Origin: Diphasiastrum complanatum
Taxonomy: Eukaryota > Streptophyta > Lycopodiopsida > Lycopodiales > Lycopodiaceae
Direction: 5' to 3'
Assembly: GCA_029204225.1 (NCBI GenBank)
Contig: CM055095.1
Span: forward strand, 33,538,590 to 33,602,589
DNA: 64,000 nt
Shown here: one piece after another, positions 33,908 to 45,412 of the stretch
How positions within the stretch are numbered: position 1 is the first letter of the stretch
How the letters are laid out: each line of letters starts with the position of its first letter
Program-made: the position numbers and the translations under genes
Notes under the pieces: model-generated
What the model saw: the letters and a program-made list of their open reading frames with translations, nothing else
Database searches by the model: none
What the model was told of the DNA's origin: nothing

Positions 33908-35585
33908 ATTGTAGGGTTGGCTGATAAGGCAATAGCACTTTGGTTGTCACAAAACAAAATTGTAGGGCTGTACTAATACAGTTTGATGTCTGACAGCAAA
34001 TTTCTCAACCAAAATGCTTTCTTAATAGATTGAGAAGCAGCAATGTATTTTGCTTTAGTAGAAGAAGGTGCGATAGAGGTTTGCTTACGACTGTTCCATG
34101 AAATAGGACCGCTGTTGAAGAAGAATTAAATCCAAATGTGGACTTATGATTGTCTGCATCTCCTCCCAAGCTTGCATCAGAATAACCACTGAGCTGATGA
34201 AGATTGTCGTTGCTGACATCTCCATAGCAGATGCACATGTATTGGCTGAGTGAGCTGACAACAAAAGAGATTTCTAGCCTTGTACAGACCATTGCGTACA
34301 TGAGAGATCCGAGTGTCGATCGATATGGGTATTCTCTCATCTGCTCCTCTTCCTGCTTTGTCTGGGGACATTGATCCTTTGACAAATGCAGGCCTGGATC
34401 CATTGGTGAGTGAGCTAATTTACAATTCATCAAATTGTATTTGCTAAGAACATTATGAAGATACCTTTGTTGAGTGATGTAAATTAGTCAATTTGCTCTG
34501 TCTCTGTAGATTTGAATTCCAAGACAAAAGTGAGCTTCGTCCAGATCAGTCATGTCAAATTCTGAGAACAACACCTGTTTTGAATCCTTGACCATATTGG
34601 CATTGTTGCTGAAGAGCAATGTATCATCAACATACAAGGTGATGATAATGAAGGATTGTTGCACTGACTTTGAATAAACGTTGCAATCAGTAGTGCTTGT
34701 TTAATTCCTTGTTCAATGAGGAATGTGTTGATCCTCTGAAACCAAGCTCTGGTAGACTATTTCAAGCCGTACAATGCTTTATGGAGTTTACAGACATGAT
34801 TCTTTATGTCTTCCAGAACGCATCCTTAGGGTTGGATCATGTAGATATCTTCTTGTATAACTCCATTCAGATAGGTTGTTTGTACATTGAGTTGTACTTG
34901 GAGGTCGGCAGCTGCAGCATAAGACATGAGCATTCAGATTGATGAATGTTTGACGACTGGACTAAAAGTCTCACTGTAGTCGACATTCGAGATCTGGGTG
35001 AATCCGCGTGCTACCAATCTAGCCTTCCTTTGATCATTCACTCCGTTGGTGTTATATTTGATCTTAAAGATCCATTTGCAATCAATAATATTGCAACCAA
35101 TAGGAGCTTCGACTAATGACCATGTCTGATTCTTGATCAGAGAGGAATACTCTTTGTCCATAGCTTCTCTCCAGAGATCAGAGTCTGGATGGCTAAGTGC
35201 CTCTTTGATTGTCGTCAATTCCTGCATTAAAAGATGACAGACTCAGGAGTATACCTTGTGGGCTGTGTGCGCACTCGGCTTGATCTTCTGGGAGGATTCG
35301 ACTGATGAACCGCTCCTGGGATATGTTGCTGGGTAGCAGCAACATCTTTGTCTGATTCGTTGTCTCAAAGTAGGTCGACGATAGACATTTCTGAGCCAGA
35401 AGCTCGGATTGTTGTGTCAATGGCAGGTGATGAAGGTTCTTCTCGAGCAATATCCTTGCCTTTGAGGTCGACGAACTGATCCTCGATAAAGACTATATCC
35501 CGGCTATGTGTAAAAAAAAATGCAGACTGCGTGACAATGTTAGAAAAATATGCAGCATGAATGGAGGCAGATTAAAATTGGGCAC
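33908..35585 (-). pseudogene. Copia-4 RT and RNase H remnant
   Basis: The minus frame 35227-34934 has the RT N-terminus (WREAMDKEYSSLIKNQTWSL, CKWIFKIKYNTNGVNDQRKARLVAR). RT middle parts are in 34440-34930, including a DDTLLFSN-like stretch near 34600-34640. The connection and RNase H are in 34433-34005 (LAHSPMDPGLHLSKDQ, YSDASLGGDADNHKST). The linker frame 35450-35193 precedes RT. Several frame changes. The left end meets unassigned sequence and the right end meets Gypsy-A protease. Confidence 0.8.
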
Positions 35586-35639
35586 ACCCTTGGTTGGCCT
35601 TGGGCGATCAATCGTGTGATCTGTCGTGGATGATCCGTC

Positions 35640-36311
35640 ATCAGCTTTGGGTGAAATAGGTTTCACTGCCCATGTGGTTGAATCAACCTTTACAGCCTGC
35701 TCTCTGTTTTTGAATGTGAGTTTCCTTGTACCTCAGTTGTGTACTACTTGCGTAGTCCTCAACCATGGTCTTCCCAGTAACACAGGGTATGTAGTTGGAG
35801 ATTCTGGTATATCCATGACTACGAAAGTGATCAAAAACTGCATGCTTGCTATTTTTATAGGGATATTGGCAGCTACACCTTTTGGTTTCACATAAGATTG
35901 ATCTGCTAGCTTGATGGCGAATCTGGCTGGCTTCAACTCTTGTAGACCCCACTTTTCATACAAAGTAGTGGAGAGCAAATTGACACTTGATCCTCCATCT
36001 ACTACTGCTACCTCGTCCTCGTATCTCTTGTGTTTGATTGGCAGGGTGATGTTGTGTTCCTCACTTTTCCACGCTGCCCTGATGTGGAGGACGTTACTTG
36101 TTTCTTCATAGCCCGTACAATATATGGGCTCAAGTGCTACTGGCTCCTCATCCACTTTGGCCCATTCAGCTAGAAGGCTTTTCTCTTGTGGTGCAATCCG
36201 CAGTAGTTCCCCGAGTGGTAAACTAACACAGCTCGCCAGTAAAAGTGTGATCCTTTCCATGCGTGGTTCCTCGGGCTCCACCATTTGAAATGGTGGTTCA
36301 TGTTGATGCAA
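35640..36311 (-). pseudogene. Gypsy-A aspartic protease
   Basis: The frame 36311-35733 (192 codons) contains EDEVAVVDGGSSVNLLSTTL with the catalytic Asp, then FVVMDIPESPTTYPVLLGRP. A second homologous fragment lies at 60790-61199. The enzyme would mature the gag-pol polyprotein. It is open through the core but truncated of its downstream pol. Confidence 0.83.
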
Positions 36312-38080
36312 CCGATCATTCTAATCAGTGCGCAGTGGTGAGCCCGCTTGCGGTTCCGGTTCGCCGTCAGTTGGAGGTTCCATGGGATTGTCCCTTTCTT
36401 GCTCTTTTTCCTCTGCTTGGGCTCTCTGTGCCCAGTGTCATATTTTTGGGTACTGTCTTCTTTCTTCCCTCACATTCGGATATGGCACTAAATTTGAGGG
36501 TTGGTCGTCAGTGCCCAAAGGTGGTGGTGAGGGAGCCACTTCTTTCCTCTTCTGTGCTTGCATAACAGCTAACACAGGAGCATGGAATTGTTGCCTTTCC
36601 AATGGCATCCCCGCTGGAACTGCTGGTTGTTGTATCGCAATGAAGTTGAGTGGTGCACTGGTTCTAGGTCTTAATGGACAATTCTTGTTACAAGTCCATA
36701 ATTGCATTCTCGGTAGAAGGATGTATATTGTCCCTTGTAGGGACATTCCGCAATTTTGTGTCGCCACATCCATAGCAGCCGTAATTTCTTTCGCCTTGAC
36801 GTTGAGCTTGAGCTGTATAGGCCATAAAATATTCATTTATGGCAGGATCCATAAATGGATCATCTGGTCCATACCATTGCTGCTGCTCAGGTTGAGGTGG
36901 TTCTTGCATCTCTGGTTCCGCTGCTGTCAGGTTTACATGGGCCACTTGTTGATTGGCTGGCCCTGGTGGTGCAGGTAAGGCCATACGCTGTTGTTGATTC
37001 AGTGCGCCATACCTCGGTGCCGTGTTTGGTGCCCCTGGATGATATGGATAAGAAGTCTGATAAGGAATTCTCTTCTTTTGAACAATCCGGGGGTTAAACT
37101 GGCAAAATGCCGTATCGTGCGATGTTGCATTGCACAGATGGCAAAATCTATGTGTCAGTCTCAGACTTTGCTTTAGGATTGGACACTCGTTCGCTGTATG
37201 GTTTTGCGTGCACACTCAACACCATACATTCTCCCGTCGTGGATACTGTAGCTGGGTTGGTTTCGGTTGATGTGGCGTTGCTACTATAGCTCCTTCTAAG
37301 GCTTTCAGTTTCTGATCAAACTGCGCCGTAAGTTGCTCCATCTGCTATTTGTGTAATTTTGTCATTTGCTCCAACAACAGTTTCTGTGGGTAGAGCAGAT
37401 GCGTTTGATTATGACGATGCTATCGAGGGAGTAGGAGTGTGGGTGGATGGATATTCGTCGTCAGATCCCTCATCCTCTTCCCTGATGGCATCTTCCATAG
37501 CTTAGCATATTGCTCCCGTCGTTTCAGTTCTCTTCTGATGCTTCTTGGTAATCCGGCTAGGAACCACATGATCACCGCATGATAAGGAGTTAGGGCTGCA
37601 CTGCACTCGGATCGTAGATGTTTGACCCGTTCAATATAGTCCCTGACTCTTTCTTGTTTTCCCATCTAGACTTTACTCAACAGGAGAAATGGGTCTTCCA
37701 AGAACTTCCTTGGTTTAAAACGTGTAATGAGAGCCGCTTTAACCGCTTCCCAGGTAGATTTTCCTTCCTCTGACAGGTTGAAAAACCAATCCTAAGCCAC
37801 TGCCAATAAGGACATGGAGAACAACATCAAATTTTCCGCAAGTGTCTGTTCGTTGTAGATTTTGCAAGCTTGCTTGTAGATATGGAAGAAACGGATGAGA
37901 TCTGAGGATCTGTCGTATTTTGGTATTTCCATCTGTGGTGCTCTCCGGACTGCTTGCAAGGGAGCGACAGGTACGGGTTGGCCCATTGGTTCCATTGGTG
38001 TTGGTTCCGGTTCTTCCTCTTGTTGCACAATTGCTAATCTGGGAAGGTGTGGTGCTTGATTTGCTATCATTCTCACTACT
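36312..38080 (-). pseudogene. Gypsy-A gag
   Basis: The N-terminal frame 38076-37792 (MRMIANQAPHLPRLA, then AVRRAPQMEIPKYDRSSDLI) is followed by the capsid fragment 37665-37420 (VRDYIERVKHLRSECSAALT, FLAGLPRSIRRELKRR). The nucleocapsid frame 37215-36688 has knuckle CHLCNATSHDTAFC (CX2CX4HX4C) and a second CYGCGDTK-type knuckle. The frame 36836-36438 is a Pro-rich tail. Breaks occur at each boundary. Confidence 0.82.
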
Positions 38081-38969
38081 GATCATCCCGATCTTAGATT
38101 CATTCGATGGTGGGTCCCAAAGTAGTTGGATCTTGCTTGTACCTTGGGATGCAGTCTAGATCTTATGGACCTGATCAATCTGATCGGCCGAATGTTAAAT
38201 TAAGGCCTTGTACGGTGGTTTTTCCTTGATAGCTTTCTACTCCTTGCACTAATTGACCTGAGATTTTGACAGTAGCCGGATCTGATGTAGATTTTTTCAC
38301 TGATCTAGTCTGCAAAGGTTCTCTTGTGCGAGGGTTCTTTAGTTGTTTTTGCAGATAAAAAACTTGATATCTCTCAGATCTTTGGGAAGTAACTCTCTAA
38401 AGGATCACAATAGCTGAATCTGGGTCAGATCTCACTATGGAAATCTCTACAAGAATTAACTCTCGTAGTAAGTGGACTTCTCTATGTCCTGGTCTCACTA
38501 AGATGGAACTTTAGATGTCTCTTCGAGCATTCTTATGAAGATTTGAGTTTTTTTGGATTTTTTCAAGGGTTTTTTGATTTTTTTTATGATTTTTGCAATA
38601 TGCTTGGAGCTACGCAGGCTTCTATGCAGGTCTGGGACAGTACCCTGGAGCTGCTGTCAATCATGCAAGGGTTAACTCTCACTGGTTTTGGAGATATTAA
38701 AATCTGATGAGATTTTAGGCTCTTTTTTCCTCCAAAATGCAGATTGGTGTGTGTTTTGGATTTTTTGGCTGGTTGGTTTGGGTTTCAAGCCCTTAGAGGC
38801 TGTTCAAGGCCTCCTCTACCCTCTCACACCTCCTCCGCTAGCTGTGAACAGTCCAAACACCAAAAAAAATACAGAAAACTAACTCTAAACTCCCAAAAAT
38901 CTTCCTAAAACTACACTAAAAAGCAAGAAAATAGCTAAAATGCAACTACACTAGTTAGTGGAAACCTAT

Positions 38970-38986
38970 CCCTGGCAACGACGCCA
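38970..38986 (-). promoter_or_regulatory. Gypsy-A primer binding site
   Basis: Minus TGGCGTCGTTGCCAGGG, close to the TGGCGCCGTTGCCGGGG PBS of plant gypsy elements, directly inside the LTR. Confidence 0.85.
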
Positions 38987-38987
38987 C

Positions 38988-39446
38988 TATAGGGTCTTCG
39001 ATCCGACGTTGTAATAGTTCTCCCGCCTGTCAACAAGGGCTAGTTCACTGGATAGGCACCTAACTATGCATAGATGCTACTTTTAGTTAGTTCCCTACTG
39101 TTTAATTAACTCTACCTCCAATAACAGTGCTCACACTATCTCTACTCCCCTAAACTAACTTCATCATGATTGTTGGTGATGGGGAAGGATAGAATAGAGA
39201 GAAAGAAGGAGAAGAGAGAAAGAGAGAGATAGAGTTGAGGTGGAAGTTAGCTCAAAAGCTCAAGATGCATGCTAATGGAGAAACCATAACTATTAAAACA
39301 AGAACATAGAAATGGAAACAATTAGAAACACACAACAAAAGCATTAGCATGAGTGCTTAGCAAATGAGGATGCTTGGCTCTCCAAATTGGTAGAGTTTCC
39401 TCCTTCTCATTAAGCATCCAAATAGAGTACAAGAGGTGTCTTTTTT
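38988..39446 (-). repeat. Gypsy-A 5' LTR, truncated
   Basis: Shares ACCTAACTATGCATAGATGC, the CTC/GAG-rich centre and TGGTAGAGTTTCCTCCTTC with 60180-60600. It is cut near 39446. Confidence 0.8.
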
Positions 39447-39529
39447 CGAATCAACAATGAATGCCATATGTACCGACAATCACACTTCCAACAGTGCAAA
39501 GTAGTGAGCATAGCTTAAATTGACACGTA

Positions 39530-39905
39530 GATATTGCCCTCTATGCTATGCCTCCTCACATTGCACATTGTCCGTACAACTCAAGAATCATGCAACATAA
39601 TAGAGCTCAAATTCAAACCTCTTATGCCTACCATCAAGGAGTGTGCCCATGCGGGATCGAGACTAGGACATCCCCCCAACAACAAAGAATGGCATTACCG
39701 ATTGCTAGGGCCAAACAATCTTCATGCGGCCCAGGTGAATCTCATGGTTGTGGAAACAAATCTATTTTCTCAACAAAAACTAGATGAATGTTACGGACCA
39801 TAACAGCCTTTTGTTAATCCTACAGATGCAAGGACACAAAGGGACCTACACGCCATTTTGTCCACAATGTGGATATGGACACTGCTATAAGAATTGTATT
39901 ACAAT
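39530..39905 (+). pseudogene. Gypsy gag nucleocapsid fragment, opposite orientation
   Basis: The overlapping frames 39534-39803 and 39548-39787 match the Gypsy-A nucleocapsid (RAQIQTSYAYHQG versus PYQTSYPYHPG; QQQRMALP shared). Frameshifted; knuckle residues are partly lost. It is inverted with respect to the neighbouring Gypsy-A copy. Confidence 0.7.
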
Positions 39906-40832
39906 ACACCACTGCATATGATTATTATCCACTCAGTGGGAGGGAATAGAAACATTTCACACACCAAAAATTGAAAATGCTATAAAGCTACAACTCACAA
40001 CCACAAAACAATGTGTAGTATAACTCAAAATCTTGATTTTTAAATAGATCTTTTCAAAGATTAATAGATGTATATACAAAACCACCTCAAATTCTAAGTT
40101 TATGGGTTGTCCCATATCATGTCATACCTAGACTAGACATCTATAGTCTAATATGGCAAATCAGCCATAACTTTGACTTCAATGTGGAATAGATACCATA
40201 CCAAGGAAAAACCTGCTATTAGCTCCTATAGTTTCTCCAATATAATACGGCTCATTGTATTGACATGAAAGGTGGTCCAAAGCCTCAATGAGGAATATAC
40301 ATGAACTTGAGTTATCTAAGCATCTATCCAATTGTAGTTGAAAATACATCAGACTAGAATTGTGTAATTTTCAATACTTCTCTCAACTCAACTTAAGATA
40401 AAATAATATTAAAATATTACCACTAATCAAGTTCAACAAGGTATCATTATTTCTTACATCACCGAAATGCTCAAATTCAGAGGTAAAGTTGTTATGTTTG
40501 TCAAGCATGGTGTCATGTTCATGTCCATATGCATGGGGCTCAAACCTCCAATTTTGCAAACAACTGGATAATTGTCAACCTTTGTCAAACCACTAATTTG
40601 TTTGTCAGTATCATAATTGGATTATTCCAATTTAAGTACCTCAAAAGTCTGCAAGAAAGATAAACTTAGTGTGTAGGGTTGATTTGTCTAATGTGAAAGA
40701 TTTTATGTGCTTTGATTCTAGATTCTAGATATTTGTTTACTTATTCATTCATTTGAATGATATCAATACATGTGGGGTTGCAAAAACTTGCATAAACAAA
40801 TTTGAAAAAGATGTGAATTAAAATTCAAACCA
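39906..40832. other. Non-coding stretch, no feature recognised
   Basis: AT-rich, no long open frames, no LTR termini, and no match to other parts of the window noticed. Confidence 0.6.
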
Positions 40833-41614
40833 TTGGAAAAATGCATAAGAAACATATCGATGATACTTGGGCTCGCCTTTTATCTTGTGCAGGCCTTGGT
40901 GCTGGTGCTTGGCTTGTTCGCACCCTATTGTTCCACTCTTGTGCCTTTCTTCAGAGCTATTTGTCACCACTCTTTGAGTCAGAGTGGGTCACCCTCATCC
41001 AGTGCTGGCGGGTTTGACAAAATGTTCTTGTGGTCAACCTCTTAATTCTATTGGCACTCATCTCATGCATTGGCCTCTGGCGGAGATCGCACCATGACTC
41101 ATGATTCCATTCGTGACATATTGGCATCTCTTGCACATGATGCAACTTTCATGTTCTCCGGGAGAAAATCCACATCTTATCCGTGTCTAATTCACAGTCG
41201 TCTCGGCGTCAAGTTGATCTCGTTCTTTCGTGCGTGGGGATGTTGTTGTTGCTGATCCTTCGCGGTGCTTCAACTACCCAAGGTGCCGCTGCTTCTCATG
41301 CGGGTCAAGATAAAGAGCGAGATTATTCGCATCGCACTCCTGGAGAAGACTTTATTCCTTTTGCCTTGGAAATTTATGGGTGTCTGCATAAGAGATTCGA
41401 CGATTTCTTATCATCTTGTATAGGTTTTGTAGCGAAGCTCCAAGGACGTGGTGCCTCACCTTTATCTATCATTACGTCTTATTATCGTCAACGAGTTTCT
41501 ACCACTTTACTTCGACGTGCCGTAGTTGCAGGAACAGCCGCTTCACAGCTTCCTACACTACCTAAACTTCCAACTATCTTAGCTACCGACTTGCATCAAG
41601 CAATAGGATTTTAA
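40833..41614 (+). pseudogene. Decayed C-terminal domain of a non-LTR-type retroelement protein
   Basis: Three overlapping frames together resemble the C-terminal region found in many plant and algal RT-related hypothetical proteins. It has a CCHC-like start (KCSCGQPLNSIGTHL, final Cys now Trp), then HDSIRDILASLAHDATF, then RRQVDLVLSCVG and a DVVVADP-like strand in another frame. The last 100 codons are clean: KERDYSHRTPGEDFIPFALE, IYGCLHKRFDDFLSS, SYYRQRVSTTLLRRA. The Asp-rich strand layout hints at a restriction-like endonuclease, which is inference. No RT core is present. At least two frame breaks. Confidence 0.55.
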
Positions 41615-42348
41615 TAGCTACTTTGTGAGATTGTTGTTTTGTTATAGTTGATGTACAATATCTCAATTTGCCTTATGGCCTTTACACTTTCTACATGCAT
41701 ACCTTTGTACTGTTGATGGGTTTCCCCATCTTTTATTAATACAAACGCGAAATTTTCTTCTTCTAATAAATACTGCCAAGAAATCTATATATTCCTCCTA
41801 TCTACTTGTCTTTATCTACTTATCTTGTCGCTAGGCATGACATTTGCAACTAGAAATAAGTTCCGGTTAAAAAAATGCACATATAAGTATCACTGTGGAC
41901 AAGTCAACACTAAAAATTAATCAATATATTCCTTCTATCTCCTTGTCATTTATCTTGTCAAGTAGGCATGGCATTTGCAAGTTGAAATCAGTTTCCAAGC
42001 CTTCCAAAGAAAGGAAGGAAAAAACTAAGCAAACTGTCAATCTAGAGAAAAACTTAAATTATAAACAGTAAAATTTTAAAACAGATGTCACATGGCACTC
42101 AAAAGTCAAAACATTCAACATATCCTTCTGAAATACGACCAAATTTAGTATAGGAGGGTTGAAATGTTGTTTTGTTAAAACGTAGACACGAAACATGCTC
42201 GTGAGATGAAAGCTAAAAAATAAAGAAGACTTTTAGTCAGAAGGTATCTATGCACGTCAATTTCCAACATCCGATGTGCATATACGCTTGCATTTTTTTC
42301 GTATATGGATAAGGATATAGCTGAGTAGATCCATGATCTCTAGCGTAG
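41615..42348. other. Intergenic upstream region of the dioxygenase gene
   Basis: No coding frame or element ends recognised. It contains poly-pyrimidine patches and a near-duplicated CTATCTACTTGTC phrase near 41800 and 41940. It would hold any distal promoter elements of the downstream gene. Confidence 0.6.
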
Positions 42349-42355
42349 TATAAAA
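42349..42355 (+). promoter_or_regulatory. TATA box of the dioxygenase gene
   Basis: TATAAAA, 84 bp upstream of the proposed ATG, a normal distance for a plant core promoter with a short 5' UTR of about 50-60 bp. Confidence 0.65.
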
Positions 42356-42438
42356 TGAGCTGCAATTAGAACTAAGAAAGCAAGTAAGATTTTAAAAGTT
42401 TAGAAGCGAGTGCTTTCAATTTGGGGAGAGAAAGATAC

Positions 42439-45412
42439 ATGGCAAATATGGCATGCACAGGGACATTCTATATTCTGAGAGCTGGGTTCCATCGCTCCGC
42501 AGAAGGTGCAATATCGACTTCGATTTCTGCAGTCAAACCTGCCAACAGCCTGGGAGGACTCGGAAGTTGCAAAATGCTACGCTCATCCCAGGGATTCGGT
42601 AAGCTGAGAGTAGGCGGCCATCCGTCTAGATCCTGGACAGACAAGAACATGAGAGTCTCAGTTTCACTCGAGTCTGTGAAGAAACTGACACTCCAGAAGA
42701 AGGAGGCAGGTGTTGAGCTGGGGCCTGATCCTGCACTGAGCTGGTATGCTGGTGTCGACCACATAACACTTGAGGACAGCCCCTTGCAAAAGCACCTTCC
42801 CATCATAAATTTTGCAGGCATCCATGGACCTGAGCGTCCTCGGATTGTGGCACAGGTGGGACGTGCACTTGAAGAGTACACATTCTTCTATGCCGTCAAT
42901 CATGGGGTCAATCACGTAGAAAAGCTTGAAAGAGAATGTAAAGAATTCTTTGAGCTTCCTTTGGAAGAGAAAGACCTGTACTTGTCAAACCCGGGTTTTA
43001 GAAATGAAGGATACTACAATTTCAGGGTTAGGAGCACCGTAGATAACCCCGGATTCTGGAAAGAGATTATTCGTTGCAAGACTTTGCCCCTAAAAATCAG
43101 GGACCTCACCAAATGGCCATCAAAAGTGAGGTAAGTTGGCATACATCTCTGTGCAAATTTTTTATCGTTTTGTGCTATGTGCATGTTGATTTCGGGGCAC
43201 AGAAACTTTGGATGCCAAGCTAACCGACTGAGCCATCGCGTTGGATAGTTTTGTGCTATATGATTATCATCATATGAATCCTTAGGCGGTTTGTTCTGAC
43301 CTATTCTTTGACTATGACGCTTAACAGGCAGGTCATACATGACTCTGGCATGGATTATGCTGCATTTTGTCAGAATGTGTTGACTATCATTTCTGAAAGT
43401 CTTGGGCTACCGCCTTCATACATCAATGATTCCATCACGGAACCCACTGCCGCGTTTGTGCCCTCGTATTATCATGCCCGCGATTGGGAGAAGGAAGGAC
43501 AGCCAACTCCAATATCTGCTATACCTCACACGGATATTTCCATGATTACAATAATTGCCCAAGAAGATTTGCCGCATCCAGCGTTGCAGTATCTGGTGAA
43601 GGGAGAATGGGTGAACTGCAGACCTGTTCCTGATTCTCTTTTTGTGCTTACAGGTGACCAACTTGAGGTAAAAATCCACTGTTCACAGCAAATGCTTAAT
43701 TTTAGAGAAATAGTTAACATCGTTGGTGTCTTAAACACGGGTGGCTGTTTTCTTTTCAATTTTACTATTTTTAATAAACTTCAAAAAATCAGTGCTTATT
43801 ATTTATAAAAAGTGCACTTACAAGTTACAAGTGACGCACTTACAAGTTATTGCCACTTTTCATTTTTAATAAGTGCATCTTACAAATTTGTAACGTTCCT
43901 ATAATGATGCCTGTTTTTAGACAAGCACAATTGTGCCATTTAAGCCTTCCCTATAAATACTCTGAAAATTTTCCATAGCGAATTTACCATGGAAGTTGCT
44001 TGGCATATTACATTTTGCATAGGCACAGCCTACATATTTTGGGAGTCTGAGTTGGGCAGAATATCACGTGTCCAGCAACTTCCATTTTGTAATGGATTAT
44101 ATATGGCTTATTCTCACATGATGACTATGAAACATAATACTATGTGTATTTTTGCAAAGGAAAGTTCTCTATATGGTCTCAAAAGTATAATAGTATGCTT
44201 TTTAAGCGACCTAAAATGGGCAAAATTTGTCACGCATAATCCATTACTTGTATTAAAAAATAAATGTGTAGCAAAAAACTTGATGGATATCAATAATTAA
44301 TCAACTTCCAATGCCCTTGTTTTATTTCTAAACAAGCAATTGGCTCTATAAACTAGCTAGAGATTGGTCTTTATGTCGAGAAAAGCCTCGACTCAAAGGG
44401 CTTTCCCAAATTTGAGAACTTGAGCCTAAGTGCGATGCTTTTCAAATACAAAAAAAGCCCTTGGGCCAAGACTTTCCCATACACAAAGCGCTCTACTTGC
44501 ATCTACATGTGATATTATTAGAACGATTAAGAAAATTACACTATTTTGTTAAGGCAATTGCATATCATTGCAAGTTTGGCTTAATATCATACTAAATGTG
44601 GACTGTATGACTTGATACTAGGTAATAGGAGTCCACCTAATATACCATGAGATGAATAGTTCACCAATCTAGAATTGGGTATGTATGAGTTGGTAACAAC
44701 AAGTAGGAGTCCACCTAGTGATTCATGTGATGAAAATTTTACAAGTCTAGAATTTTGCTCTTCATGTAGATGGTTGGTGTTTAATGATCATTATTTTTGA
44801 ACTACCATAATTTCAATGTGGACAACCACTAAGTGGTAGCCACATTGCACATTCACATAGCACATGCATATTCCATCAAATTGTGAGTGTGCTATGTGGT
44901 ATTGAAATTGGCTGTCACATGCAAGTTTTGTCATAATGCTAGGTATTAATCTCTCATCAGTTGTCCATGTGAGAGTTTTGATGGAATTTGTAAATGGCTG
45001 GAAAACACACGAACTTATATTTCTTGAAGTGTCTCTAAAATACAAGGAAAAGCCTTGGCATTAAGTTGTGGTATATTCAATGCATGAAGGAAGCTTTCTC
45101 ACCACTATGACTTAGGACTTTTATTTATCATAAGCATTCATTTCACATATCATCCATCAGGTTCTCACGAATGGGAGATATATCAGTGGCATTCATCGTG
45201 TAATGGCGAGCAAAGATAGAGCACGCTTTGCAAATGTTATGGGATATGGACATTCAAACTCGGGCCATGTTTCTCCAGCACCAGATTTTATTGATGATGG
45301 GCATCCTCGTCTCTACAGAGACTACGTAGTTGAAGAACGTGTGCAACACTTGTATGTAGGTGGAATTCTTTTAGACAAGGAATTTTATTTGATACAAGAA
45401 CCCAGCTCTTGA
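42439..45412 (+). CDS. 2-oxoglutarate/Fe(II)-dependent dioxygenase, three exons, 427 aa
   Basis: Exons 42439-43130, 43328-43667 and 45161-45412 join in frame, with GT-AG introns of 197 and 1,493 bp. The start is ATG at 42439; a second in-frame ATG follows at 42448. Residues 1-65 are Ser/Arg-rich and poor in acids, like a plastid transit peptide (inference). DIOX_N lies at about 115-150 (LPIINFAGIHGPER, FFYAVNHGV). The oxygenase fold carries Fe ligands H298 and D300 (PHTDIS) and H356 (GIHRVMAS). R366 is the 2OG-binding Arg, but the usual RxS reads R-F-A. The enzyme would couple 2OG decarboxylation to hydroxylation or desaturation of an unidentified substrate. It is the only intact-looking host gene. 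The subfamily (hormone versus specialised metabolism) cannot be called by eye. Confidence 0.88.
43668..45160 (+). other. Intron 2 of the dioxygenase gene
   Basis: 1,493 bp, donor GAG|GTAAAA, acceptor CATCAG|GTTCTC. It contains an imperfect inverted repeat (about 43785-43880) and a diverged direct duplication starting TAGGAGTCCACCTA at about 44626 and 44704. No coding frame with family motifs. Confidence 0.8.

Larger units (their letters stand above)
35586..39446 (-). mobile_element. Gypsy-A 5' half: LTR, PBS, leader, gag, protease
   Basis: Minus order: LTR 38988-39446 (truncated), PBS 38970-38986, long leader (about 38081-38969), gag 36312-38080, protease 35640-36311. RT, RNase H and integrase are absent because Copia-4 sequence starts at 35585. 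The extended DGGSSVNLL protease and the LGRPWL motif suggest a Tat/Athila-like lineage; this lineage call is inference. Confidence 0.8.

Noticed and set aside
36263-36978. Plus-strand frames of 100 and 216 codons, hydrophobic
   Set aside because: Antisense of Gypsy-A gag; the hydrophobic character comes from reverse-complemented Gln/Pro-rich codons.
45203-45412. Separate small gene starting MASKDRARF
   Set aside because: It is part of exon 3 of the dioxygenase: the sequence upstream to the AG at 45160 is in frame and supplies the conserved TNGRYISGIHRV.
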